NCBI GenBank assembly: GCA_937996585.1
Contig: CALKUW010000148.1
Location: 1 to 18,624, forward strand
Direction: 5' to 3'
DNA length: 18,624 nt
Source of the DNA: an uncultured Flavobacteriales bacterium
Lineage (GTDB): Bacteria; Bacteroidota; Bacteroidia; Flavobacteriales_D; Sanyastnellaceae
Both the position numbers and the translations under genes were made by a program. Shown here one piece after another: positions 1-10,000 of the stretch (position 1 is the first letter of the stretch; each line of letters starts with the position of its first letter). The notes beneath the pieces were generated by a model. It worked only from the letters and a program-made list of their open reading frames with translations, ran no database searches and was not told the DNA's origin.

Positions 1-2450
1 CCGAGGTCCTTGGCCTTGCACTTGACGATGGGGGCCCCGTGGTCGGTGAAGAGCAGCATCTTCGAACCTTCCTCCTCGCCGATGAACTCGACGGTTTTCG
101 TGGAGGATTCCGCCTGGAAACGCTTGACATAGACGGCCTTCTTCTCCCCGTCGAGGTGCACGACGGTCAGGGCGCGGTCGGGGTTCCACTTGTCGAGGAA
201 AATCATGTCATCCGGGAAGTGGATGCTCAATTCCGGTTTCTGCAGCTCATAGGCCCCCGAAGCGACCACCACGAGCAACTTATCGTCCGGACCGAATGCG
301 CCAAGCAGGCGTCCCCGTCCCTCGCTGTTGAGCCGCTTGACCGACTCGTCGTACCAGACCTTGCGGGCACCGAGGGTGCTTGAGCCCTCGCTCTTCATGT
401 CGACCCTGCCCGTGACCGGATGCTTGGTCACCGTGTTTCCCGCGGCACCACGGCCCTTGATGGCAATCTCCGCGAAGTCCACATCGACCTTGAGCGTTTT
501 GAGTCGCTGAATCTTGCTCAGGTGCACCGCCACCTGTTCCGCCTCGCCATTGGCATTCGCAGAAAACCACAGCACGGCACTACCCGTGGTTCCCTTGGTC
601 AGGTGATATTCCTTGTCGCGGGTGATGGAGGTCACGTGGAAACGCTTGACGTAGGTGCGCCCTCCGGAAGTCTTCTTTCCGTCGCGGTAGATGAGGTTGT
701 AGGTGGTGCGCTCGTCGCCCCGCTTCCAGACGCCCACGTGGAGGATGTCCTTACCGAAAAACGCCTTGGGGCTCACCTTGGACACCTGCATCGTACCGTC
801 CTTCCGGAACACGATGATGTCGGCGATGTCCGAGCAGTCGCAGATGTACTCGCCCTCACCCCGCGGCATGCCGATGCCCACGAAGCCCTCCTTCTTGTCC
901 GCGTACAATTTGTGGTTGGCCACCGCCACCTTGGCGCTGTCGATGTTGCCGAAGGTGCGGAGTACCGTTTTCCGCTCACGGCCCTTGCCGTATTTCTTCT
1001 TGAGCTGTCGGTACCACTCTACCGTGTAGTCGGTCAGGTGGGCCAGGTGGTTCTTCACCTCATCGATCTCGACTTCGAGGTTGGCAATGCGCTGGTCCGC
1101 CTTGTCCGAATCGAACTTGGAAATCCGCTTGATGCGGATCTCGGTGAGGCGGGTCACATCCTCATCCGTCACCGGACGGATCAAATGTTTGATATGGGGT
1201 TCGAGGCCCTTGTGGATGGCCTCAAGGATGGCCTCCCAGGTTTCGCACTCCTCGATGTCACGATAGATCCGGTTCTCGATGAAGATCTTCTCAAGCGAAG
1301 CGAAGTGCCACGCCTCCTGGAGCTCACCCAGGCGGATTTCCAACTCGCGCCCGAGGAGCATCCGGGTCCGGTCCGCACTGCGCTTCAGGATTTCCTTGAC
1401 CCCGAGGAACACCGGGCGGTCGTCCTCGATCACGCAAGCGTTCGGAGCGATGCGCACCTCGCAGTCGGTGAAGGCGAAGAGGGCGTCGATGGTCCGATCC
1501 GGAGAGACTCCGGAAGCCAGGTGGATCATCACTTCGACGTTCTCTGCCGTGTTGTCCTCCACACGCTTGACCTTGATCTTGCCCTTGTCATTGGCCTTGA
1601 GGATGCTCTCAATCAAGGAGGTCGTTGTCACGCCATAAGGAACCTCCTCGACCACGAGGGTCTTGTTGTCCTCCTTGCGGAGCTTGGCCCTCACACGGAC
1701 ACGTCCGCCACGCAGGCCGTCGTTGTATTGCTCGCAATCCGCCTCTCCCCCCGTAGGAAAGTCCGGCAGCAGCTTGAAGCTGCGGCCCTTGAGGTAGGCC
1801 ACGGCCCCGTCGATCAGCTCGTTGAAGTTGTGCGGCAACATCTTGCAGGCCAGGCCCACGGCGATGCCCTCCGCCCCTTGCTGCAGGAGGAGGGGAAATT
1901 TCACCGGAAGCGTTTCCGGTTCCTGGTTCCGGCCGTCGTAGCTCGAGAGCCAGTTGGTCGTCTTTGGATTGAACAGGGCCTCCTTGGCGAAGGCGCTCAA
2001 TCGGGTCTCGATGTATCGCGGTGCGGCTGCGCGGTCCCCCGTGAGGATGTTGCCCCAGTTGCCTTGGCAGTCCAAGGCAAGCTCCCGCTGCCCGATCTGC
2101 ACCATGGCATCGCCGATGCTCGCATCCCCGTGTGGGTGGTACTTCATCGTGTTGCCGATGGCGTTGGCAACCTTGTGGAACCGCCCGTCGTCCATCTCCC
2201 GCAGGCTGTGCAGAATGCGGCGCTGCACGGGCTTCAGGCCATCGTGCAGGTGGGGTACCGCCCGTTCGAGGATGACGTAGGAAGCGTAATCCAGGAAGTA
2301 CTCGTTGTACATCCCCTTGATGCGGATGACCTGTTCCATGTCGGCACCGGAACCGTCATCGCCTGCTCCATCACCGGCAGCCCCTCCTTCAGGGTCCTGC
2401 GGCAGGTCCTGGTCTTGGTGCTCCTCGTGGTCTTGGTTCTCCTCGATCAT
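1..2450 (-). CDS. parC: DNA topoisomerase IV subunit A (3' end cut off by window edge)
   Basis: This is the DNA-breaking and rejoining subunit of topoisomerase IV, which decatenates daughter chromosomes together with ParE. About 816 codons are present and the C-terminal end lies beyond position 1. After an Asp/Glu/Gln-rich leader of about 37 residues comes the winged-helix/tower core, with the GMYNEYFLDYASYVILERAVP stretch split over residues 47-67, a YHPHGDASIGDAM segment, and the catalytic tyrosine in AAAPRYIETRLS (Tyr146, codon at 2013-2015). The C-terminal half holds the DNA-wrapping blades. The wording matches Bacteroidota ParC rather than GyrA. The ATG at 2450 overlaps the parE stop as ATGA, indicating translational coupling. 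A second in-frame ATG at 2339 would remove the acidic leader and remains possible. At the position equivalent to the quinolone-contact serine (HPHGDS in E. coli) this protein has Ala. Confidence 0.95.
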   Translation of the reverse strand, partial: MIEENQDHEEHQDQDLPQDPEGGAAGDGAGDDGSGADMEQVIRIKGMYNEYFLDYASYVILERAVPHLHDGLKPVQRRILHSLREMDDGRFHKVANAIGNTMKYHPHGDASIGDAMVQIGQRELALDCQGNWGNILTGDRAAAPRYIETRLSAFAKEALFNPKTTNWLSSYDGRNQEPETLPVKFPLLLQQGAEGIAVGLACKMLPHNFNELIDGAVAYLKGRSFKLLPDFPTGGEADCEQYNDGLRGGRVRVRAKLRKEDNKTLVVEEVPYGVTTTSLIESILKANDKGKIKVKRVEDNTAENVEVMIHLASGVSPDRTIDALFAFTDCEVRIAPNACVIEDDRPVFLGVKEILKRSADRTRMLLGRELEIRLGELQEAWHFASLEKIFIENRIYRDIEECETWEAILEAIHKGLEPHIKHLIRPVTDEDVTRLTEIRIKRISKFDSDKADQRIANLEVEIDEVKNHLAHLTDYTVEWYRQLKKKYGKGRERKTVLRTFGNIDSAKVAVANHKLYADKKEGFVGIGMPRGEGEYICDCSDIADIIVFRKDGTMQVSKVSPKAFFGKDILHVGVWKRGDERTTYNLIYRDGKKTSGGRTYVKRFHVTSITRDKEYHLTKGTTGSAVLWFSANANGEAEQVAVHLSKIQRLKTLKVDVDFAEIAIKGRGAAGNTVTKHPVTGRVDMKSEGSSTLGARKVWYDESVKRLNSEGRGRLLGAFGPDDKLLVVVASGAYELQKPELSIHFPDDMIFLDKWNPDRALTVVHLDGEKKAVYVKRFQAESSTKTVEFIGEEEGSKMLLFTDHGAPIVKCKAKDL

Positions 2451-4327
2451 GCGGCTTCAGTGCTTTCCGTTTCGGATTTCTCCGCATCGGGATCCTTCTC
2501 GACCCGGAGGTTGTCAATGATGAACCGCTGCCGGTCGGGCGTGTTCTTGCCCATGAAGAAGGCCAGCATGTCATCGAGTTGGTGCTCACCTCCAAGGTCC
2601 ACGGGGTCCAGCCGGATGTCCTCCCCGATAAAGTGGGAGAATTCGTCCGGGCTGATCTCACCGAGTCCCTTGAATCGGGTGATTTCCGGCTTGGGACCGA
2701 GGTCGGCAATGGCGCTGATGCGCTCCTCCTCGGTGTAGCAGTATCGGGTCTCCTTCTTGTTCCGCACCCGGAAAAGCGGGGTCTGCAGCACGTACAAATG
2801 CCCCTTGCGGACGAGGTCCGGGAAGAATTGGAGAAAGAAGGTCATCAAAAGGATGCGGATGTGCATGCCATCCACGTCGGCATCCGTGGCGATGATGACC
2901 TGATTGTAGCGCAAACCATCCAGACCGTCTTCGATGTCGAGGGCGGCCTGCAGAAGATTGAATTCCTCATTCTCGTAGACCACCTTCTTGGTGAGGCCGT
3001 AGCAATTGAGGGGCTTGCCCTTCAGCGAGAATACAGCCTGCGTGTTGACGTCCCGGGCCTTGGTGATGCTGCCCGATGCGCTGTCGCCCTCCGTGATGAA
3101 GAGCATGGACTCCTCTGCGCGTTCGTGCTTTTTGGTAAGGTGGACGCGGCAGTCGCGGAGTTTCTTGTTGTGCAGGCTGGCTTTCTTGGCCCGCTCGCGC
3201 GCCAGCTTCTTGATGCCGGCCAGGTCCTTGCGTTCCTTTTCGCTCTGCAGGATCCGTTTGAGCAAAGCTTCGGCCGTCTCCGGATTTCGGTGCAGGTGAT
3301 TGGCGAGCTCGACCTTGAGGAAGTCGTAGACGAAGGACCGCATGCTGGTGCCCCCGGGGCGGATCTCGGAAGACCCCAGTTTGGTCTTGGTCTGCGATTC
3401 GAACACGGGTTCCTGCACCCTCACGGCGATGGCCGCCATCAGGCCCATGCGGATGTCACCGGGGTCGTACTCCTTCTGATAGAAGTCCCGCACGACCTTC
3501 ACATACGCCTCGCGCAGGGCCTTCTGGTGCGTACCGCCCTGCGTGGTGTACTGACCGTTGACGAAGCTGTAGTGGTCCTCTCCATAGGCCTGAGTATGGG
3601 TCAGGGCCACCTCGATGTCCTCCCCGCGAAGGTGGACGATGGGGTATCCCGGCTCGGCAGAGAGGTTCTGGGTGATCAGGTCCTTCAGGCCGTCCTCGCT
3701 GTGGATTTTCTCCCCATTGAAAACCAGGGTCAATCCGCTGTTGAGGTAGGCGTAGTTCCAGAGCAGCCGCTCCACGTGCTCCTTCCGGTATTGGTACCCT
3801 TTGAAGACGGAGGGGTCGGGACGGAAGAACGTGCGCGTACCGTTGCGGAGGGAAGTCTTGGCGATGGCCTCATCGTCCTTGAGCACCCCGAGTTCGAAAC
3901 GGGCGGCCTTGACCTCACCCTCCCGGAAACTCTCGATGCGGAATTCCATGGACAGGGCATTCACCGCCTTCGTACCCACACCGTTCAGGCCGACCGTCTT
4001 GCTGAAGGCCCCTTCGCTGTATTTGGCGCCCGTGTTGATTTTGGAGACACAATCCACCACAGCGCCGTGGGGAATGCCCCGGCCGTAGTCCCGCACCTGA
4101 ACGGCACCTTCACGGATGCTGATCTCGATGGTCTTGCCGTTGCCCATCAGGTGCTCATCGATGCTGTTGTCGATGACCTCTTTGAGCAGCACGTAGATGC
4201 CGTCATCCGCTGACGCACCATCCCCGAGCTTTCCGATGTACATACCCGGCCTGAGTCGGATGTGCTCCTTCCAGTCGAGCGACCTGATGTCGCTTTCCGT
4301 ATAATCCTGATTCGTCTGCTTCGCCAC
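2447..4327 (-). CDS. parE: DNA topoisomerase IV subunit B (ATPase)
   Basis: This is the ATPase subunit of topoisomerase IV, 626 residues, the usual length for the family. The GHKL ATP-binding fold is complete: RPGMYIG at 26-32, the N-box EVIDNSIDEH with catalytic Glu50 and Mg-binding Asn54, then GRGIP and the LNGVGTKAVNALS lid motif. The TOPRIM domain has ITEGDSASGS (Glu413) and TDADVDGMHIR (Asp482, Asp484, Asp486), followed by FKGLGEISPDEF. The start is GTG at 4327, since no in-frame ATG lies between it and the RPGMYIG methionine, which would be too late. Its stop overlaps the parC ATG by four bases, so the two subunits are expected to be made from one message. It is divergent from the metalloprotease gene, with 180 bases between them. 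A degenerate -7-like element (TACTTTTC on the minus strand, 4354-4361) is the best promoter candidate I see, but it is weak. Confidence 0.97.
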   Translation of the reverse strand: MAKQTNQDYTESDIRSLDWKEHIRLRPGMYIGKLGDGASADDGIYVLLKEVIDNSIDEHLMGNGKTIEISIREGAVQVRDYGRGIPHGAVVDCVSKINTGAKYSEGAFSKTVGLNGVGTKAVNALSMEFRIESFREGEVKAARFELGVLKDDEAIAKTSLRNGTRTFFRPDPSVFKGYQYRKEHVERLLWNYAYLNSGLTLVFNGEKIHSEDGLKDLITQNLSAEPGYPIVHLRGEDIEVALTHTQAYGEDHYSFVNGQYTTQGGTHQKALREAYVKVVRDFYQKEYDPGDIRMGLMAAIAVRVQEPVFESQTKTKLGSSEIRPGGTSMRSFVYDFLKVELANHLHRNPETAEALLKRILQSEKERKDLAGIKKLARERAKKASLHNKKLRDCRVHLTKKHERAEESMLFITEGDSASGSITKARDVNTQAVFSLKGKPLNCYGLTKKVVYENEEFNLLQAALDIEDGLDGLRYNQVIIATDADVDGMHIRILLMTFFLQFFPDLVRKGHLYVLQTPLFRVRNKKETRYCYTEEERISAIADLGPKPEITRFKGLGEISPDEFSHFIGEDIRLDPVDLGGEHQLDDMLAFFMGKNTPDRQRFIIDNLRVEKDPDAEKSETESTEAA

Positions 4328-4507
4328 GGACCTGTTCGTCTTTTTGCGGAAAGGAAAAGTACTGGATTCTCAGGGTTTACAGGTAACATCGGCGGAACCG
4401 TTTTCCACATGGCGCCCCGTTGTTTCCACCCGACGATGACAAATCTCATGCCCCGGATGGCACCACCGGAACTGCCCCGGAGAGCAAAATGCAGGTTATC
4501 TTGTTGC

Positions 4508-7018
4508 ATGACCATGTTTCCGAACCGCATCGTTGTACCCCTCATCCCCGTTTTCCTGTGTCTGTCCGCAGTGTCAGCCCACGCCCAGTGGCATGCGGCC
4601 ATGCCCGAATTGAAAGGCGCGTCTTGGATGGCCGGCAATGCCCTGAGGGCGCAGGAGCGGAAGACCGTGCAGGGAGCACGGGCTGTGGCCTATGACCACG
4701 TCGCACTTTCGGAATTCCTGGCTGAGGCACCCGCCGAATACGATCCGACGCTTCGCGAGGGGCAGTCCCTTGGATCGTCGACCTGCCGTATCAGCCTTCC
4801 CCTGCCGTCAGAGGGTCTTCCTGGCTGGGAATCCCATGCGTTCCGCGTGGTTCGTTCGGATGTGATGGCACCTGAATTGACCGCCAAGTACCCCGATATC
4901 AGCAGTTACCTCGTCCAATCGGAGCTCAATGGGCTCATCTCAGGGCGCATTGACCTGAGCCCCCGCGGGTTCCACGGCATCCTTCACACACCGGAAGGAA
5001 CGGTCTATCTCGACCCATGGAACGTGGGCAGCTTCGACCAGTTGATGGTCTACACCCGTGCCGAATTCATGGCTTCAACGAGCAAGCGGCGCGACGACTG
5101 CGATGTCCGCATGATGGGCATCGGCAAGTCGGGCGATGTGGACGGCATGGATCCCCTGGACGATGGGCGCATCAGCCAGCGCATCGGTCCTCCATATGGG
5201 CAGACACGCAGGAATTATTCGCTCGCGCTGGCCTGCACCGGTGAGTACGGGCAGTTCCACGGGGGAACGGTGTCCAGTGTGCTCTCCGCGATGAACACCT
5301 CCATCAACCGCATCAACAGCATCGTGGAGCCGGAGCTCGCCATCCGGCTCACCCTCATCCCGAACAATGATGAGCTCATCTTCCTGAACGGTTCCACGGA
5401 TCCATACACAAACTCCAACGGTGGGGCCATGCTGTCCCAGAACCAGACCACCATCGACGGCATCATCGGCTTCAACCAGTACGACATAGGACACGTCTTC
5501 TCCACGGGCGGCGGAGGAGTGGCCTACCTCAGCTCGGTCTGTACCAGCTTCAAGGCCGGAGGCGTCACCGGATTGCCCGCCCCCATCGGCGACCCTTTCG
5601 ATGTGGACTATGTGGCCCACGAAATGGGTCACCAATTCGGCTGCAACCACACCTTCAACAACAGCTGTGGTGGGAACCGCTCGACGAATGCGGCCTACGA
5701 GCCCGGAAGCGGATCGACCATCATGAGCTACAGCGGCATCTGCGCGCCCAACCTCCAGAACAACTCAGACGACGTTTACCACGTGCACAGCCTCATCGAA
5801 GGCTCGAACTATCTGCACGACGGATTCGGCAACACCTGCGCCACACAGGTGTCGAGCGGCAATTCCGCCCCGACCGTTTCCGTGGGTGCCAGTGCGTTCT
5901 GGATCCCGAAGTCGACCCCGTATGAACTCATCGCTACGGCCAGCGACCCGAACGTGGGCAACAACCTGACCTACAGCTGGGAGCAGTACAACCTGGGACC
6001 CGCCACCTCCAGCGGGGACAACAACCTCGACAACCCCAGCGGCAATGCACCCTGCGTGCGCTCTTTCGCACCGGTCACCTCCCCTGTGCGGGTCATCCCC
6101 AAGGTGGACAAGCTGGTCAACAACCAGATTTCCTTCGGCGAGCACCTGGCGGACTACAACCGGACGATGACCTTCAAGTGCACGGTTCGGGACAACAACC
6201 CAGGCTGCGGTGGCGTGGCCGTGGGCACCAAGACCTTTTACATCGACGCATCGACCGGACCATTCCTGGTCACCTACCCCAATACCAACATCACCCGGGC
6301 GGGCAACTCGGAGCTCACGGTGCTCTGGGATGTCGCCGGAACAGACGGGGGTAGCGTGAATTGCAGCGAAGTGGATATCTACTGCAGCACGGACGGCGGC
6401 TACACCTGGCCCCACCTGCTCGCAGAAGCGGTTCCCAATGATGGTGAGCAGGTCATCCTTCTTCCCGCCGTTGAGACCACGGCCGCACGCATCAAGATCA
6501 AGGGAAGCGGCTCCATCTTCTTCGACATCTCCAACGTCAACTTCACACTGAATGCCATCCAGGGATGCACCGACCCCGTGGCGTGCAACTTCATGGAGAT
6601 TGCCTCCATTGATGACGGCTCCTGCATTGCGCCGTCCACGTTGTACGCCGACGCCGACGGTGACGGGTTCGGCAACCCCGATGTGACCACCACCGGATGT
6701 GACGGAAACCTCATCGGTTTCGTCACGGATGCAACCGATTGCGACGATACACGTAATGACGTCTATCCCGGCGCGCCGGGGACGCAGGATGGCGTCGACA
6801 ATGACTGCAGCGGTGGGCCGCTGGACCCCGAAGAGGAGAGCCAGTGCCCGGAGGACCTCGACAATGATGGCCTCGTGAACGTCAATGACATCCTCCTGCT
6901 CCTCGCCGAGTTTGGGTGCGTCACGGATTGTACGTTCGATTTGAACGGGGTTCCTGGCGTGGATGTGGCAGACTTCCTGATCCTCCTTGGAGCGTTCGGG
7001 CTGCCCTGTTCGAATTGA
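4508..7018 (+). CDS. secreted reprolysin-like zinc metalloprotease with modular Cys-rich C-terminal tail
   Basis: Predicted exported endopeptidase of 836 residues. The chosen ATG at 4508 (or the second one at 4514) starts a signal peptide with core VVPLIPVFLCLSAVSAHA, cleaved before QW; the frame is open back to 4262, but that overlaps parE and has no signal-like start. Residues about 25-230 look like a propeptide. The catalytic domain follows, with the zinc site HEMGHQFGCNH (His371, Glu372, His375, His381) and Met-turn TIMSYSG (Met406), the metzincin/reprolysin signature. Two Ig-like or jelly-roll-like stretches come next (about 455-680), then one GCTDPVACNF repeat (686 onward), a MopE-like Asp-rich motif (713-769), and a 57-residue dockerin-like end (780-836). 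No typical type IX secretion C-terminal domain is visible. The same tail order occurs in the next gene. Substrate unknown; a role in extracellular protein degradation is inferred. Confidence 0.9.
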   Translation: MTMFPNRIVVPLIPVFLCLSAVSAHAQWHAAMPELKGASWMAGNALRAQERKTVQGARAVAYDHVALSEFLAEAPAEYDPTLREGQSLGSSTCRISLPLPSEGLPGWESHAFRVVRSDVMAPELTAKYPDISSYLVQSELNGLISGRIDLSPRGFHGILHTPEGTVYLDPWNVGSFDQLMVYTRAEFMASTSKRRDDCDVRMMGIGKSGDVDGMDPLDDGRISQRIGPPYGQTRRNYSLALACTGEYGQFHGGTVSSVLSAMNTSINRINSIVEPELAIRLTLIPNNDELIFLNGSTDPYTNSNGGAMLSQNQTTIDGIIGFNQYDIGHVFSTGGGGVAYLSSVCTSFKAGGVTGLPAPIGDPFDVDYVAHEMGHQFGCNHTFNNSCGGNRSTNAAYEPGSGSTIMSYSGICAPNLQNNSDDVYHVHSLIEGSNYLHDGFGNTCATQVSSGNSAPTVSVGASAFWIPKSTPYELIATASDPNVGNNLTYSWEQYNLGPATSSGDNNLDNPSGNAPCVRSFAPVTSPVRVIPKVDKLVNNQISFGEHLADYNRTMTFKCTVRDNNPGCGGVAVGTKTFYIDASTGPFLVTYPNTNITRAGNSELTVLWDVAGTDGGSVNCSEVDIYCSTDGGYTWPHLLAEAVPNDGEQVILLPAVETTAARIKIKGSGSIFFDISNVNFTLNAIQGCTDPVACNFMEIASIDDGSCIAPSTLYADADGDGFGNPDVTTTGCDGNLIGFVTDATDCDDTRNDVYPGAPGTQDGVDNDCSGGPLDPEEESQCPEDLDNDGLVNVNDILLLLAEFGCVTDCTFDLNGVPGVDVADFLILLGAFGLPCSN
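6845..7015 (+). repeat. dockerin-like four-cysteine C-terminal module, copy 1
   Basis: This is the last 57 residues of the metalloprotease. It contains two calcium-loop-like units, DLDNDGLVNVND followed by ILLLLAEFG, and a degenerate DLNGVPGVDVAD followed by FLILLGAFG, with cysteines at module positions 1, 25, 29 and 55. Ungapped comparison with the end of the neighbouring BNR protein gives 26 identical positions of 57, including all four cysteines, both FG pairs and the first loop's key acidic residues. The repeated Dx[DN]xDG loop plus hydrophobic helix resembles dockerin type I. The family name and function are inference. Confidence 0.75.
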
Positions 7019-7052
7019 CCCTGCCCCTTCCGGGGGTGAAACGCTGATTGCA

Positions 7053-10000
7053 ATGCCCCGTGCACCGAAAATGGCAGACCCTGCATCCCCCTTACGCGGG
7101 GGTGCGCGAGCCTGCCTGCTCGCCGGGGCCCTGTGGTGGATGGTTCTGCTCGCCGGGATTGCGGCCGGCTCCACGGCCTTTGCCCAAGCACCATCTCCCC
7201 ATTGGAGCGCCTTGATGCGGGACGGAAGCGTACCGATGGACTCGGTCCGCGCCGCTTTTGAGGCCACTGCTGTGACGCCGGGGTCGAAAGGCAAGGGATT
7301 CAAGCCCTTCCACCGGTGGGAAGCCTTCATGGCCCCCCGCCTCGATGCCGAAGGATACCGGCCGACCAATGGGCAGGTACTCCGCTCACTGGAACGCGCC
7401 GAAGAAGACCGCATCGCAGAGGCCAACCAACGCAGCACCACCGACCCTTCCTGGCAATACGAGGGGCCGATCGGACCTACGGGGTTGGGTGGGTCCGGCA
7501 GGCTGAACCGACTGGTCGCCCGTCCGGGAACCCTGGATGAGTGGTGGGCTTGCGCCCCATCAGGCGGATTGTGGAAGACCGCCGATGCCGGCCAGAGCTG
7601 GACCGCCATGGGCGCGGACCAACTCGGCTCCATCGGTGTATCGGACATCGCGTTCCACCCGACGGATCCCGACCGCCTCTTCATCGCGACCGGTGACGGT
7701 GACTTCGGAGACACGCGTTCCATCGGTGTCTGGACGAGCGCGGATGGCGGCAATACATGGGAAGCCACCGGATTGGACTGGAACACCTTCATGGGGCGCA
7801 CCCTGACGCGGCTCGTCATCCATCCGGACCATCCCGACACCATGTGGACGGCGTCGAGCCTCGGCATCTACCGCTCGGTCAATGGCGGCGACAACTGGAT
7901 CCGCACCCTGACCGGTGACTATGCCAGCCTCGAATGTGACCCTTCCAACCCGAATCACCTGCTGGCGGGGGAGTTCGGCAACCTCCTTGCCGAGAGCTTT
8001 GATGCCGGGGCGACCTGGACGGAGAACAGCCTTGATGGCGCCTCCTTTGGCATCAGCCGCATTGCGCTCGCCTTCGCGCCTTCCGCCCCCGACACGGTCT
8101 ATGCCATCGCGGGAAAGAACAGCAATCAGGGATTCTCCGGATTCTGGCGCAGTACCGACGGCGGCTCCAATTGGGAGGCCCGCATGCTCGACGGAGAGGG
8201 CCCCAACCTGCTCGGCTGGACAGTGGATGGTGTGGATGCCGGTGGCCAGGCATGGTATGATCTGACACTCGCCGTGCACCCCGAGGATCCGGACCGTGTG
8301 CATGCAGGAGGTGTCAACCTCTGGTCCACCGAGGATGGCGGCGCCCAATGGAACTGCGCAGGGCATTGGTATTCCGGCGGGGAACTCCCCTACCTGCACG
8401 CCGATCAGCACGCCCTGCAGTACTTGCCCGATGGTCGGCTGCTCGTGGCCAATGACGGTGGTGCCTTCGTCTTCGACCCCGACGCGGGAACCGCTGTAGA
8501 CCACAGTGCCGGTCTGTCCATTGCCCAGGCCTATCGGGTCGACCTCGATCCGCAATCGATTGACCGCTTCATCGTCGGCACCCAGGACAACGGCACCTTC
8601 ATGAAGCACGAAGGGTCATGGGAGCACGTTCTCGGCGGCGACGGGTTCCAGTGCGCCTTCCACAGTTCCGTGGATGACATCGTTTACGCCTCGCTGTATT
8701 ACGGGCAGCTCTTCCGCTCGGATGACGGCGGCAACGCCTTTCAGGAGATCGCCGGCAATGCTGGCAGCAATGAAAACGGTGAAGGCGCCTGGCTGACACC
8801 TTGGGAGGTGAGCCCATTCAATCCGGACTGGATGTTCGTGGCCAAGGACCGCATCTACAGGTCCACCAACCGGGGCAACAGCTGGATGCCCCTATCGACC
8901 ATTCCAGGTGGTCCCTGTACGGCGATTGCATTGGCGCCCAGCGACATTACCCGCGTCTACGCCGTGAAGGAATTCCGGCTTTGGAGGACGACGGACGGAC
9001 AGAGTTTCGATGAACTCGACCCGCCCAATGGATTCTCGTGGATCACCGACATCCACGTTGCCCGGAATGATGCGGACCACATCTGGGCCTGTCTTTCCAA
9101 CTACAACGACAGCATCAAGGTGATGGAAAGCCTGGACGGTGGTCTCAATTGGTCCAACCTATCAGAAGGGCTTCCGCCCGCCCCCGTCAACAGCCTTGAA
9201 CGGGACCCCGATTCAGGCAGGCTGTACGCCGGAACGGATGTCGGGGTCTACTCCCTTGCTCCAGCATTGGGGGCCAGCTGGGAGCGGCTGTCTGAAGGCT
9301 TGCCCAATGTCGTCGTGACCGACCTCCAGGTCCACACACCCTCTGGTCGCCTCGTGGCCGGCACCTATGGTCGGGGTGTATTCACCCTCGACCTTCCGGA
9401 CCCGCCTGCGCTCGATGCCGCCCTGGGCCGCATGCAATCGCCGCGTGGTGCGGATTGCAGTGCATCCCCTGACATCACTGTGCCCGTGCTCAACCTGGGT
9501 GTCCAGGAAATCCACCAGCTGCGCATCGCATACGGCTATTTCGGCGGCGCTTCGAGCGACACCCTGTGGAATGGCACCATCGCTCCTGGCGACAGCGTCC
9601 ACCTGGAGCTCGCGCCGCTGGAAGCCCCCGTCGGTTGGTCCGACCTGTCGGTCATCATCACGGAAGTGGACGGAGGCAGCGATGACCGCTCCTCCAACAA
9701 CACCCGTTCCACGCGCAACCTCAGGATGGCGGAGGCCGAACAGGTGGTGCTTCACTTCACTTCGGACTGTTTCGGCTCCCAGCACGGATGGTTGTTCAAG
9801 GATGCGCTCGGCCGGGTCCTGCACCGCAGTGGCTGGTTACCGCCATTGTCCTCGTTCACCGACACCCTTTGCCTGCCGACGGATTGCATCACCTTCGAGG
9901 TGCACCGCGACCAGCTGAGCGGGTACGAAAGCCTGATGGCCGATTGCGGCACGGAGTTGTCCTTTTCCCTGACGGTGCTGGGGGCCTCTGCCCCCTTCCT

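Noticed and set aside
420..2738. A 772-codon open frame on the plus strand opposite parC and the parE end, and a 544-codon one at 2579-4213 opposite parE
   Set aside because: Both lie antisense to unmistakable topoisomerase genes, have no recognisable motifs, and are expected from strong GC bias at third codon positions.
4354..4361. TACTTTTC on the minus strand as the parE promoter -7 element
   Set aside because: It differs from TAnnTTTG at the last base and no good -33 element lies at the proper distance, so it is noted but not called.
4262..4507. An N-terminal extension of the metalloprotease frame
   Set aside because: It overlaps the parE start, is Arg/Pro-rich with no domain, and would bury the clear signal peptide that begins at 4508 or 4514.
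7019..7052. CCCC-TTCC-GGGG after the protease stop as a hairpin
   Set aside because: The stem is four pairs with no following T-run, and the next gene starts only a few bases later.
5765..7867. A 700-codon open frame on the minus strand across the protease/BNR junction
   Set aside because: It is antisense to two genes with clear domains and has no signal, motif or plausible start; it is a composition artefact.
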